A stretch of DNA of 9,254 nt from Verrucomicrobiia bacterium (GCA_025934545.1 JAICXV010000044.1:1-9254), one strand, 5' to 3'; positions 1-6,989 are shown, numbered from the stretch's first letter. The notes: generated by a model not told the origin, from the sequence alone. Numbers and translations are program-made.

Positions 1-2
1 AG

Positions 3-323
3 ATTGAAGCGGCCAACAAGGAATTGGAGTCGTTTTAGGATTAAGTTTATAACGAATTTCGCGCGCCCCAACGACACCTCCACGGATACGTCGAAATGCG
101 GGAGCGCGCGACCCAAGGTCAGCTTTCCGATAAAGCGAAGCGTTATATTCAAACCATTTCCGACGCGAGCGTCGAAATGGGGCAGCTCATCGATGACTTG
201 CTCGCTTTTTCGCGAATGGGGCGCGTCGATCTACAGCAGACGCGCTTTGCTCTGGAACCGTTAGTGCACGAAGTGGTCAAACAGCTTGAGGTGCAGACGC
301 AAGGTCGAAAGGTAACGTGGAAC
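3..323 (+). pseudogene. Histidine kinase, dimerisation half (split and degraded)
   Basis: This is the HisKA part of a sensor kinase of the family that pairs with small CheY-like regulators; its sensor domain lies before the window. The frame starting at base 3 reads IEAANKELESF, the coiled linker before the H-box. It later reads RYIQTISDASVEMGQLIDD and LLAFSRMGRVDL, typical of the second HisKA helix. The H-box, expected as SYSVSHDLRAPL, reads with a TAG at 36-38, a TAA at 42-44, and AAC (Asn) at 51-53 where the phosphorylated His belongs. One codon also seems to be missing near 99, where VEMLRER would be expected. Kinase similarity stops sharply at 323 after KVTWN. The matching ATPase half is found inverted at 802-1179. 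The gene cannot make an active kinase as it stands. A short ORF from ATG 96 to 377 exists but is only a remnant of it. Confidence 0.85.
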
Positions 324-792
324 AACTGCTCGGGGATGTTCCGGGGTTCCGCACGCTGCTGGGCGGAGGTTCATTGAGAACGGCCCAAAAGCCGCCCACC
401 TGTTTTACCGCCTTCACGAATTCCCCAAACCTGACGGGCTTGACGACGTAAGCGTTCACTCCCAATTGGTAGCTGTTGACTAAATCTTGTTCTTCGCGTG
501 AGGACGTCATTACGACGACCGGAATGACTTTAAGCTGGGGATCTCCTTTGATCTGCCGCAGCACTTCCAACCCGTCCACTTTTGGCATTTTGAGATCGAG
601 CAGGATGACTGCTGGACTTCCAGTCGAGCGGCCAACGAATTCTCCGCGTTGGTATAGATAGTCCAACGCTTCAGCCCCGTCTCGAAGCACCACGACTTCG
701 TTCGCGAGATTGTATTCCTCCAAGGCGCCGAGAGCGAGTTCGGTATCGCGTTCGCTGTCATCTACGAGAAGAATTCGTTTTAATCCATTCAT
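277..792 (-). CDS. CheY-like response regulator (Rcp1 type) with abnormal C-terminal tail
   Basis: This is a single receiver (REC) domain protein with no output domain, of the type that takes a phosphate from a partner kinase (here the split kinase next to it). Visible residues are the acidic pair D11/D12 in ILLVDDSERD, the phospho-acceptor D66 in ILLDLKMPKVDG, T96 in VVVMTSS, and K118 in YVVKPV. The family signature near the end, FWAVLNEPPP, is at 135-144. The start ATG lies 9 bases after the kinase stop, as in a coupled pair, without an obvious Shine-Dalgarno. Residues 157-171 (CSTLPFDLASAPQAV) are not regulator sequence: they are the antisense of the kinase fragment, read through because the inversion removed the native stop. 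The native product would be 156 residues. The REC domain itself is intact. Confidence 0.9.
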   Translation of the reverse strand: MNGLKRILLVDDSERDTELALGALEEYNLANEVVVLRDGAEALDYLYQRGEFVGRSTGSPAVILLDLKMPKVDGLEVLRQIKGDPQLKVIPVVVMTSSREEQDLVNSYQLGVNAYVVKPVRFGEFVKAVKQVGGFWAVLNEPPPSSVRNPGTSPSSCSTLPFDLASAPQAV

Positions 793-1179
793 AACGATGG
801 TCTAGTTTTCGTTTTTCGATACGGTTTTGAGTGTGAAATAGAATGCGGCGCCTTCTCCGAGTTTTCCTTCGGCCCAGGTGCGGCCCCCATGACGAGCGAT
901 GATCCTACGGACCGTTGCCAGGCCGATGCCCGTGCCTTCGAACTCGTCCGCCCTGTGCAAACGTTGGAAGACTCCGAAAAGCTTGTGCTCATATTTCATA
1001 TCGAAACCGGCACCGTTGTCGCGGACGCAGATGGTAGATTCGCCGTTCTCCTCACCAATCCTGAGCACTTCGATATTCGCCGCCTCACGCTTACGCGTGT
1101 ACTTGACGGCATTTCCTAGAAGATTCGCCAACACCTGCTTGATCATCGACGAATCGCCGTAAACTTCCGGCACAGGACA
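324..1179. other. Inverted 856-bp segment within a two-component operon
   Basis: The segment carries the ATPase half of the kinase and the whole response regulator, both on the minus strand, between a plus-strand HisKA half and a plus-strand hybrid kinase. Reversing bases 324-1179 by hand gives three consistent results. The kinase joins in frame as KVTWN-CPVPEVYGD. The regulator ends in TGA right after TSPSS. That TGA overlaps the ATG at 1181 as TGATG, a common coupled-operon arrangement. The breakpoints are ambiguous by one base only (323/1180). I see no long inverted repeat, recombinase site or insertion sequence at either end. That argues against homologous inversion or a phase switch and for an illegitimate event, or possibly an assembly error. 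Confidence 0.85.
802..1179 (-). pseudogene. Histidine kinase, ATPase half (split from 3-323)
   Basis: This is the HATPase_c domain that binds ATP and phosphorylates the H-box His. The N-box is IKQVLANLLGNAVKYT, the G1 box VRDNGAGFDM, and the G2 box GTGIGLATVRRII. The segment KLFGVFQRLHRADEFEG and the ending GRTWAEGKLGEGAAFYFTL are typical of kinases of the bacteriophytochrome-like group that end here without a further domain. Kinase similarity begins at PVPEVYGD, right at base 1179. An open frame extends upstream to 1305, but those residues are the antisense of the hybrid kinase gene and no native start exists. The stop is TAG at 802-804, followed by the regulator 9 bases on. It is probably not translated into a functional kinase. 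Confidence 0.85.
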
Positions 1180-1180
1180 G

Positions 1181-3163
1181 ATGACGGATAGTGATCCGAT
1201 GAAAGAACAAAAGCCCATCAAGCTATTACATTTGGAAGACAGTGTGTTAGACGCACAACTGATGGCCGATATGCTCGAGAATGACGGCGTCCAATGCAAC
1301 ATCACACGTGCGCGAGATGCGGCTGAGTTTCACGCTGCCCTATCGTCGATGCAATTTGATGTTGTATTATGCGATTACAATCTTCCTGGCTACGACGGAA
1401 TCACGGCGCTTATTCATGCGCGACAGCAACAGCCGGCAACGCCTGTAATTATCGTTTCAGGCTCCATGGATGAGGAAGACGCAGTCAAGTGTCTGCAGAT
1501 AGGAGCAACCGATTATTTACTGAAGGACCGCTTGGAGCGCTTTGTTCCAGCCGTGAAGCGAGCACTGCATGAGGCCGAGGAACAGCGCAAGCGTCGACAA
1601 AGCGAATTGGAATTGCGCGAAAGCGAGGAGCGATTTCGGCAACTGGCCCAGCATAGTTCAGAGGTGTTTTGGTTCAGTGCGGTTGATCCGGAGCGAATTT
1701 TGTTTGTCAGTCCGGCAGTCGAAAAGATTTGGAGCTTGCCTGCAAGCAGGTTTTACGAAGATGTGCAGGCACCTTGGAGTGCGGTTCACCCAGAAGATCG
1801 CGCGCGCGTTCACGCCGCCTGGCGCGCCTGTATCGCAGGGTTGGCAGATCGGTTCGAGGAAGAGTACAGGATCGTGCAGCCAAGTGGGGCGATCCGCTGG
1901 GTCCTCGACAGCAGAACGAGCATTCGAGGTGAAACTGGAAAAGTCATGCGTATAAGCGGCGTCGCGCGTGATGTTACCGAACGCAAGCAAGTCGAACAGC
2001 AGGCGCTCCGAACCCAACGTCTTGAGAGCTTGGGGACACTTGCGGGCGGTGTTGCTCATGATCTTAATAACGCGCTCGCACCCATCCTGATGGCAACCGA
2101 ATTACTCCGTCTCGAGATTGGCGAAATCGGAGCAGGCCAGTTGAAAATAATTGAAGCTGCGGCAGGTCGGGGGGCGGACATGGTTCGACAACTCCTTACG
2201 TTCGCCAAAGGATCGAATGGCCAACGTCAGTCGTTACAGGTTCGGAAATTGATAGGAGAAATGGAGAAGCTGATCAGCAGCACCTTTCCAAAGAACATTA
2301 GGTTTGAAATAAACTGCCCAGATAAGCTTGGTACCGTCATTGGCGATCCTACGCAGCTTCACCAGGTGCTGCTTAATCTCTGCGTGAATGCACGGGACGC
2401 GATGCCGGATGGAGGTACGTTAGCGATTACCGCTGAAAACGTCGAGATTGACTCCGTCTACGCAGACGCCGTTGAGGGGGCAGTCCCAGGAAGATATGTG
2501 GTGTGGCGCGTCGAAGATACCGGAACCGGCATCCCAGCAGCGGTCTTGGAACGGATATTTGAACCGTTCTTTACGACGAAAGGGCCCGACAAAGGTACGG
2601 GACTCGGACTTTCCACAGTGATCGGAATCGTCAAAAGCCACAACGGGTTCGTGCGCGTCTATTCAGTGCCGGAAAAGGGTTCGACGTTTGCAGTCTACCT
2701 ACCCACGGTAACGGCTCAGCACGATACGACGATGATTCAGCGGGACGAATTGAAGATTCGCGGCAATGGCGAAACGATTCTTGTCGTCGATGACGAAATC
2801 GCCCTGCGCGATATTATCCGGGACGTGCTGTCGGCTCTCAATTTCAAAGTCCTTTGTGCAGGAGATGGGGCCGAGGCTATGACGCAATTGCGAGATTACC
2901 GTGACGATATCCAAGCGGTAATTACGGACCTTCATATGCCGAACATGGATGGTCTTGCATTTGTTCGTCTCCTTAAGACGAGTTTGCCGTCCGCTGGTGT
3001 GGTGCTAACCAGCGGCCGCATGGAGGGAAAGGAACGGCAAGAGTTTGCCGAACTGGGTATCAGTGCCATCCTCGAAAAGCCATTTACGCAGACGAGACTA
3101 TTTGCAGCGTTAAGTGATGTCCTGTCGCGCCGGTCTGGATCGAAACCGCACGCGGTACTTTAG
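1181..3163 (+). CDS. Hybrid sensor histidine kinase, REC-PAS-HisKA-HATPase-REC
   Basis: This is a soluble 660-residue phosphorelay protein with no membrane segment. Receiver 1 (about 13-130) has E19/D20, acceptor D65, S93 and K115. A PAS/PAC sensor (about 147-270) ends in ARDVTERKQ. The HisKA domain has its H-box [11 protein letters not shown] with H293, of the NtrB-like type. HATPase_c has the N-box [14 protein letters not shown] (N403), G1 EDTGTGIP and G2 GTGLGLSTV. Receiver 2 (about 531-650) has D537/D538, acceptor D583, T610 and K633. All catalytic residues look intact. It has no DNA-binding output, so it probably signals to other proteins. The first ATG is chosen because, after restoring the upstream inversion, it overlaps the regulator stop as TGATG; ATG 1199 is the alternative. 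In the present arrangement it has lost its upstream operon and no promoter is evident. Confidence 0.93.
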   Translation: MTDSDPMKEQKPIKLLHLEDSVLDAQLMADMLENDGVQCNITRARDAAEFHAALSSMQFDVVLCDYNLPGYDGITALIHARQQQPATPVIIVSGSMDEEDAVKCLQIGATDYLLKDRLERFVPAVKRALHEAEEQRKRRQSELELRESEERFRQLAQHSSEVFWFSAVDPERILFVSPAVEKIWSLPASRFYEDVQAPWSAVHPEDRARVHAAWRACIAGLADRFEEEYRIVQPSGAIRWVLDSRTSIRGETGKVMRISGVARDVTERKQVEQQALRTQRLESLGTLAGGVAHDLNNALAPILMATELLRLEIGEIGAGQLKIIEAAAGRGADMVRQLLTFAKGSNGQRQSLQVRKLIGEMEKLISSTFPKNIRFEINCPDKLGTVIGDPTQLHQVLLNLCVNARDAMPDGGTLAITAENVEIDSVYADAVEGAVPGRYVVWRVEDTGTGIPAAVLERIFEPFFTTKGPDKGTGLGLSTVIGIVKSHNGFVRVYSVPEKGSTFAVYLPTVTAQHDTTMIQRDELKIRGNGETILVVDDEIALRDIIRDVLSALNFKVLCAGDGAEAMTQLRDYRDDIQAVITDLHMPNMDGLAFVRLLKTSLPSAGVVLTSGRMEGKERQEFAELGISAILEKPFTQTRLFAALSDVLSRRSGSKPHAVL

Positions 3164-3405
3164 AGCAGCGCAGAATGCGAAACGCCTCCGATGCTTCTGA
3201 AAATACGGTAGAATCTGATGGCATCGGCCTATGAAGGAACACAGTTAGCGTTGTTATCTGCAATAAATTGGCGTCAATCCTCAAGAGCGAGACGTGGGTC
3301 TGCAATTGGCCGGCCACCTTTCTGCCAGGCAAAGCCAAAACAAACCGACAAACAACTCGGCGCGTTTTGAAGAAAATTACACGCGCTTGTCTAAAACCCA
3401 ACATT
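3164..3405. other. Intergenic stretch between converging genes
   Basis: This 242-base stretch lies between the hybrid kinase end and the XRE gene end. The only structure I see is a 7-base inverted repeat, CCGATGC at 3188-3194 and GCATCGG at 3221-3227, with a 26-base loop and no T-run. It could slow transcription but is not a normal intrinsic terminator. Open frames crossing this stretch have no Shine-Dalgarno and no recognisable product. Confidence 0.4.
3393..3403 (+). repeat. Direct repeat AAAACCCAACA, copy 1
   Basis: This 11-base sequence recurs exactly at 3691-3701, so the two copies bracket the XRE gene, one just past its stop and one over its start. The core AACCCAAC is also present at 3434-3441, and its complement partly at 3416-3422. 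It may be a binding site for the XRE protein, or chance. Confidence 0.35.
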
Positions 3406-3422
3406 CTACTCCGCCGTTGGGT
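3396..3422 (-). terminator. Weak terminator candidate over the XRE gene stop
   Basis: On the minus strand, ACCCAAC and GTTGGGT can form a 7-base stem with a 13-base loop that contains the TAG stop of the XRE gene. It is followed by TTTTAG. The stem is short and the T-run is only four bases, so the termination strength is doubtful. Confidence 0.4.
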
Positions 3423-3699
3423 CGGCTGGTTTCAACCCAACGTCCAAGCCTAGGATTTCAACCAGCTTCTTCCAGTCGTCTGCACCGGGCGTTCGGCGGT
3501 CGCGTTCCCAGTCTTGGATGTAATCGCGACAAACGCCCATCATCTGCGCCAATTGCCGCTGTGTAAGGTCTTTCTCAGCGCGCTTGGCTTTGATATGGTC
3601 CCCAAGCGTTTTAACCGTTATCGGGAAGGCCTTGCGTGGGCTACGTTCAACCGGAATATGAGCGCGAGAAGCCTTGATTTGCCTGTGACAAAAACCCAA
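3406..3699 (-). CDS. XRE-family helix-turn-helix protein
   Basis: This is a small putative DNA-binding regulator of 97 residues. The Cro/CI-type domain spans about 31-86, beginning TLGDHIKAKR. The helix-turn-helix is at about 46-66, TQRQLAQMMGVCRDYIQDWE, followed by RDRRTPGADDWKKLVEILG, the usual last two helices. There is no second domain. No ATG or GTG lies ahead of the domain in this frame, so the TTG at 3699 is taken as start; there is no clear Shine-Dalgarno. The first 25 or so residues (basic, with SPRKAF) are not conserved domain and the true start could lie inside them. It begins 13 bases after the parC stop on the same strand, so it is probably cotranscribed with parC. Its target is unknown; the AACCCAAC repeats around it are a possible autoregulatory site. 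Confidence 0.75.
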   Translation of the reverse strand: MGFCHRQIKASRAHIPVERSPRKAFPITVKTLGDHIKAKRAEKDLTQRQLAQMMGVCRDYIQDWERDRRTPGADDWKKLVEILGLDVGLKPADPTAE

Positions 3700-3701
3700 C
3701 A
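3691..3701 (+). repeat. Direct repeat AAAACCCAACA, copy 2
   Basis: This is an exact match to 3393-3403. It covers the TTG start of the XRE gene and the gap after parC, a place where bound protein could block the small gene. Confidence 0.35.
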
Positions 3702-3712
3702 GTGCTAACGAA

Positions 3713-5842
3713 TTAGGTAAACTGCAACGCGGTCGTCGTCGCGCTTTCGTCCCAGCCGCGCGGCGGCTTGCTGTTGACGGCGGCGACTTCTTTGATCGAC
3801 ATCTGGCGGCCGCGAGTCTTCGGGCTTTTAATTTCTACCTGGGACGGGTCGCACGTCTGCTGATTGATCTTTTGATGCGGCGCGGCTTTGTAACGAACGA
3901 AAATTTGTTTCGGCGTCCCGGGTTCGATGTAGAGGATGCGCGACTTCGGCGGAATGCAGAAATATTCCTTGTTCAGGATCGTGCCGCCGAATTTGAACCG
4001 TTTCAGATACGTCGCGTTGCGGTCGGTGTAGACGCAGGTGAAAACTTTTTCGCGATCGGGAATCGCGCAGTATTCGAGGTCGGGACCGACGAACATTTTT
4101 TCCTGAAGCTCGACAACTTTGTAATGGCCATCGCGGAAGACGACGAGGAGTTTATCGAACTTGGTGCATTCGGTTTTAAATTCTTCACCCGAAACTTTGT
4201 ATCCGACGTAACCGGATTCGCGGTCGTAAGCGACTTTGAAAGCTTTGAACGCAACTTCGCGCGCGTCCACTTCGTCGTAACGGCTGGACTTGGTGCAACG
4301 CGGGTAGAGCGGGCCGTATTTTTCGAGCAAGGCTTCGAGGCGGCCGACGGCGTATTTGGTGACATTCTTGAGGTGCGCCTGTGTTTCTTTGAGTTCGGCT
4401 TTGACCTTGTCCATTTCCTCGCGGTGTTTGTTGATGTCGAAGAGCGAAATGCGGCGGATGGCGACGCGCAGGAGCATGTCGACGTCTTCCTGGACGAGTT
4501 CGCGATAAAGCTGGCGCTTGAACGGTTCGAAGCCTTTGACGACCGCTTCATTGACGGCTTCAGCGGTGCGGCAGGATTCGATCTTTTTGTAAATTCGTTC
4601 TTCAACGAAAATGCGAACGAGGGTGCGAGCGTGCAGTTCGTTTTCGAGTTGCTGCTGTTTGAGTTCAAGCTCGCGCTTGAGCGTCGCGACGAGTTGTTTC
4701 GTATTCTCTTCGAGCACTTCGGAGACGGTCATCTCGACCGGCCGATTCTCTTTGATGACAACGATTCTGCTTTGGATCGTCACTTCGCAACTGGTGAAGG
4801 CGTAAAGCGCGTCCATCAGTTTTTCAGCGCTGACGCCGCTGGGCGCTTTGACTTCGATTTCGACTTCTTCGGAAGTGAAATCGTTTACACTCTTGACCTT
4901 GAGCTTTCCTTTCCGCGACGCGTCCTCAATCGACTGCATCAACGAATCGGTCGTGGTGGTCGGCGGAATTTCAATAATCGATACGGTCGAGTCGTCTTTG
5001 ACTTTGATCTTCGCGCGAACTTTAATTTCGCCGGTGCCGTCTTTGTAACCGCGCGCGTCCATGAGGCCGCCCGTTTGGAAATCGGGCAGGACTTTGAACG
5101 ATTGCTTTTTGAGAATGGCGATTTGCGCTTCGAGCAACTCAGGAAAATTGTGCGGCAAGATACGGCAGGCCATGCCGACGGCGATACCTTCGGTGCCGAG
5201 CATCAAGAGCAACGGCAATTTGCAAGGGAGCGTGATCGGCTCTTTATTGCGGCCGTCGTAGCTGGGCACGAAATCGGTAATCTCGTCGTTGAAAACTTCA
5301 TTGCGCGCGAGGTCGGTCAGACGGCACTCGATATAACGCGGAGCAGCGGCGAGGTCGCCGGTGAAAATGTTGCCGAAATTTCCCTGGCCTTCGATGAGAT
5401 AACGTTTGTTCGCCAGAACGACCAAGGCGTCGCCAATTGAAGCGTCACCGTGCGGGTGATATTGCATCGCGTGACCGACGACGTTGGCCACTTTAATGAA
5501 GCGGCCGTCGTCCTTTTCGTGGAGCGCCCAAAGAATGCGGCGTTGGACGGGTTTCAGACCATCGGCGATGTGCGGAATGGCGCGATCGCGGATAACGTAG
5601 GAAGCGTATTCGAGAAAGCTCTTATTGACGCGCGAATGGATCGGCAGATCGATCTTGCCCGGGACAAACGGTCGCGACGGCGGCAGTTCGACGGCTTCGG
5701 CCTGAACGTGTGTCGCGCCGTTGCCATTGGATTTTTTGCTTTTGTCCTCTTCGATCGGCTTGGTCGTTTGCACGCCTTCACCGGCTGCGGGGAGTTCGAT
5801 TTTTAATTCTGGTTGAGCAGCGCTATTTTTGCGTTTTGCCAT
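3713..5842 (-). CDS. parC: DNA topoisomerase IV (or second gyrase) subunit A
   Basis: This is the breakage-reunion subunit of a type IIA topoisomerase, which cuts and passes duplex DNA with its ATPase partner ParE. The 709-residue protein has a charged, low-complexity N-terminal extension (about 1-60). The winged-helix DNA gate follows, with SYVIRDRAIPHIADGLKPVQRRILW and the quinolone-pocket motif YHPHGDASIGDAL. The catalytic tyrosine is Y170 in AAAPRYIECRL. Next come the tower and the coiled-coil dimer arms (about 375-500), then a short C-terminal domain of about 190 residues. I do not see a GyrA box, which favours topoisomerase IV over gyrase. The residue matching Ser83 of E. coli GyrA is Ala134; the Asp87 match is D138. 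An in-frame stop lies 15 bases upstream of the ATG, fixing the start. No parE is in the window. Confidence 0.93.
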   Translation of the reverse strand: MAKRKNSAAQPELKIELPAAGEGVQTTKPIEEDKSKKSNGNGATHVQAEAVELPPSRPFVPGKIDLPIHSRVNKSFLEYASYVIRDRAIPHIADGLKPVQRRILWALHEKDDGRFIKVANVVGHAMQYHPHGDASIGDALVVLANKRYLIEGQGNFGNIFTGDLAAAPRYIECRLTDLARNEVFNDEITDFVPSYDGRNKEPITLPCKLPLLLMLGTEGIAVGMACRILPHNFPELLEAQIAILKKQSFKVLPDFQTGGLMDARGYKDGTGEIKVRAKIKVKDDSTVSIIEIPPTTTTDSLMQSIEDASRKGKLKVKSVNDFTSEEVEIEVKAPSGVSAEKLMDALYAFTSCEVTIQSRIVVIKENRPVEMTVSEVLEENTKQLVATLKRELELKQQQLENELHARTLVRIFVEERIYKKIESCRTAEAVNEAVVKGFEPFKRQLYRELVQEDVDMLLRVAIRRISLFDINKHREEMDKVKAELKETQAHLKNVTKYAVGRLEALLEKYGPLYPRCTKSSRYDEVDAREVAFKAFKVAYDRESGYVGYKVSGEEFKTECTKFDKLLVVFRDGHYKVVELQEKMFVGPDLEYCAIPDREKVFTCVYTDRNATYLKRFKFGGTILNKEYFCIPPKSRILYIEPGTPKQIFVRYKAAPHQKINQQTCDPSQVEIKSPKTRGRQMSIKEVAAVNSKPPRGWDESATTTALQFT

Positions 5843-5866
5843 GGCTAATGCGAAAAATTATTTTGG

Positions 5867-5873
5867 CCTCCTT
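5867..5873 (-). promoter_or_regulatory. Displaced Shine-Dalgarno-like AAGGAGG before parC
   Basis: A perfect AAGGAGG lies 24 bases ahead of the parC ATG, too far for normal initiation. The frame from any nearer codon is closed by a TAA at 5858-5860. It may be chance, or it may be brought closer by folding of the AT-rich spacer. Confidence 0.3.
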
Positions 5874-5942
5874 ACTTTGGCCGACGCCAACTCTCGCCGC
5901 TTTTTGTTAAACAGTCCAGCTTGTATTGCGGGTGCAATTCGC

Positions 5943-5985
5943 AAAAAAAGAACCCGCGCAAACGCCTTAAGCATTTGCGCGGGTT
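5943..5985 (-). terminator. Intrinsic terminator after GH25 lysozyme copy A
   Basis: A perfect 12-base stem, AACCCGCGCAAA at 5951-5962 and TTTGCGCGGGTT at 5974-5985, has an 11-base loop. In the minus-strand sense it is followed by a run of seven T (the A-run at 5943-5949). It should stop transcripts from the lysozyme gene before parC. A run of T follows on the other strand too, but there is no plus-strand gene to end there. The same stem recurs at 7049-7079. Confidence 0.88.
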
Positions 5986-5997
5986 TTGAATTCAATA

Positions 5998-6011
5998 TCC
6001 GCGTTAGCGGA
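5998..6011 (-). repeat. Small hairpin TCCGC-GCGGA after GH25 copy A
   Basis: A 5-base stem with a 4-base loop lies between the lysozyme stop and the main terminator. It is kept in the second unit at 7092-7105 with a different loop (GTGA instead of GTTA), so it is a shared part of the duplicated 3-prime end. Confidence 0.55.
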
Positions 6012-6016
6012 TGTTA

Positions 6017-6790
6017 TTAATCACCGACGAGGTCGTTGGCGACCATGTGCGACAGCGTGCTGAAGTAAGCATCAAAGTCGCAGCTGCCGGAGACGCCACC
6101 GATGCTGCCGCTCGAGGTGACCTGCCACCAAACCCAATATTGGCCGCCTGGTTGCTTAAAGTTGCAACTGGCGCACGAGGTCCAGGGATGGCCGGTGTAG
6201 AGGTTTTGGCCATTATAAATGGCGACCCATGCCTCGAGCGTGCATGAAGTGGTCAAGTCGCACATGCCGCTGCAAGCGCTGGCGTAGACGATGGGATGCA
6301 TAGCGGCCGAAGTCTTGCCCTGCACATAGCCACCCCAGGCGTTGATCCAATCCGTATAGCTAGGCTGGCAGGCGTGGCCGAACACTTCGAAATCGATCAC
6401 TGGAAAGATGGTCTTACCATCGGCAGAGATCTTGCCACCGGCGAAGCTCCAGAAATAATTTGCTTCCGTGCTCGCGCAGTTTTGGTCAGGGCGACCGAAG
6501 TCATAAGCGCCCATCTTCAGGCCGGCGTTTTTGCCGTTGCTCATGTTGGCGTTGTAGGTGCCATCCTGGAAGTAATTTCCTTCAGTAGCCTTGCAAAAGG
6601 CAAACTCGGCTCCGTTGGCATGGACGCTCGACCAATTGACCGAGCCGTTGTTGTTCGACACGTCAATGCCGAACAGATTGTTGGCCTGAGCGGAGCCGGC
6701 TAAACCGACAACAGTCAAGGCCACAGCAGATAAGGCAACATGTTTTTTCGATTTCGAAAAAACTGATGCTAAGGATAGTACTATTTTCAT
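6017..6790 (-). CDS. Secreted GH25 lysozyme (muramidase), copy A, divergent
   Basis: GH25 enzymes hydrolyse the bond between N-acetylmuramic acid and N-acetylglucosamine in peptidoglycan. The 257-residue protein has a signal peptide: a basic start KSKKH, a hydrophobic core, and likely cleavage after AQA at residue 36. The GH25 barrel follows, with GIDVS (D43), KATEG (68-71), the DFE catalytic motif at D133-E135, and WQVTSSGSIGGVSGSCDFD near the end. No cell-wall-binding repeat is present. It has nine cysteines, including a cluster at 173-183 and 206-209, suggesting disulfides outside the cytoplasm. Compared with its neighbour at 7111-7887 (about 80 percent identical by hand count), it has lost consensus residues: GIDVSNNNG for GIDVSSFQG, GAYDF for GAYHF, and WVAIYN for WVANYN. 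It may have changed specificity or lost activity. Confidence 0.9.
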   Translation of the reverse strand: MKIVLSLASVFSKSKKHVALSAVALTVVGLAGSAQANNLFGIDVSNNNGSVNWSSVHANGAEFAFCKATEGNYFQDGTYNANMSNGKNAGLKMGAYDFGRPDQNCASTEANYFWSFAGGKISADGKTIFPVIDFEVFGHACQPSYTDWINAWGGYVQGKTSAAMHPIVYASACSGMCDLTTSCTLEAWVAIYNGQNLYTGHPWTSCASCNFKQPGGQYWVWWQVTSSGSIGGVSGSCDFDAYFSTLSHMVANDLVGD

Positions 6791-6797
6791 TTTTTTG

Positions 6798-6817
6798 CTT
6801 TCTGGTTAGTTTACTTT
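6798..6817 (-). promoter_or_regulatory. Conserved 20-base pre-start element, GH25 copy A
   Basis: On the coding strand this is AAAGTAAACTAACCAGAAAG, placed 7 bases before the ATG. The same 20 bases stand 7 bases before the ATG of the second lysozyme gene, although sequence farther upstream has diverged. No GGAGG-like Shine-Dalgarno is present. The element probably acts in translation start or as a binding site. Its 10-base core AACCAGAAAG also recurs 21 bases upstream, at 6819-6828. Confidence 0.55.
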
Positions 6818-6847
6818 ACTTTCTGGTTTGTTGCCTTTTTGGTTTTT

Positions 6848-6989
6848 GGATCAGAACTTTGCGAAGCACGGTTCCGATCGCCCGTCGAAGACATACCTTC
6901 TGCCTTCGACTCTCAGGACAGTGGGCGCACCTGAGAGTGACTTATTTCGAAAGAAGCGCAATGAGGGCTTCACTATTTGTTTAATAGTG
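6848..6989 (-). promoter_or_regulatory. Structured mRNA leader of GH25 copy A
   Basis: In the mRNA sense four hairpins can form in order. The first is CACTATT/AATAGTG (6971-6989, 7 pairs, 5-base loop). The second is ACTCTCAGG/CCTGAGAGT (6909-6938, 9 pairs). The third is GTCGAAG/CTTCGAC (6884-6910, 7 pairs, overlapping the second by two bases). The fourth is GATCGGAAC/GTTCTGATC (6849-6879, 9 pairs with one G-U). The G-U becomes an A-C mismatch on the opposite strand, so the fold favours the lysozyme transcript. I recognise no known riboswitch class. The leader of the second lysozyme gene does not keep these stems. Confidence 0.45.

Noticed and set aside
4..264. Plus-strand open frame at the left edge
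   Set aside because: It is out of frame with the HisKA remnant and has no recognisable protein.
324..1179. Invertible phase-variation switch
   Set aside because: No inverted repeats at the ends (only one matching base) and no recombinase gene in the window, so a programmed switch is not supported.
802..1305. Complete 167-residue gene starting at 1305
   Set aside because: Residues before PVPEVYGD are the antisense of the hybrid kinase gene; only 802-1179 is kinase sequence.
3268..3566. Small plus-strand open frames between the hybrid kinase and parC
   Set aside because: They have no Shine-Dalgarno and no domain, and partly lie opposite the XRE gene, which is recognisable.
3872..5440. Long plus-strand open frame of 522 codons
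   Set aside because: It is the exact antisense of parC, which has clear family motifs throughout. The predicted protein is Phe/Asp/Glu-rich without a domain, a typical shadow of codon bias.
6909..6938. CTCTCAGG motif reminiscent of a glycine riboswitch
   Set aside because: The partner elements are in the wrong order on both strands and the conserved core between them is missing; the motif is simply one arm of a hairpin.
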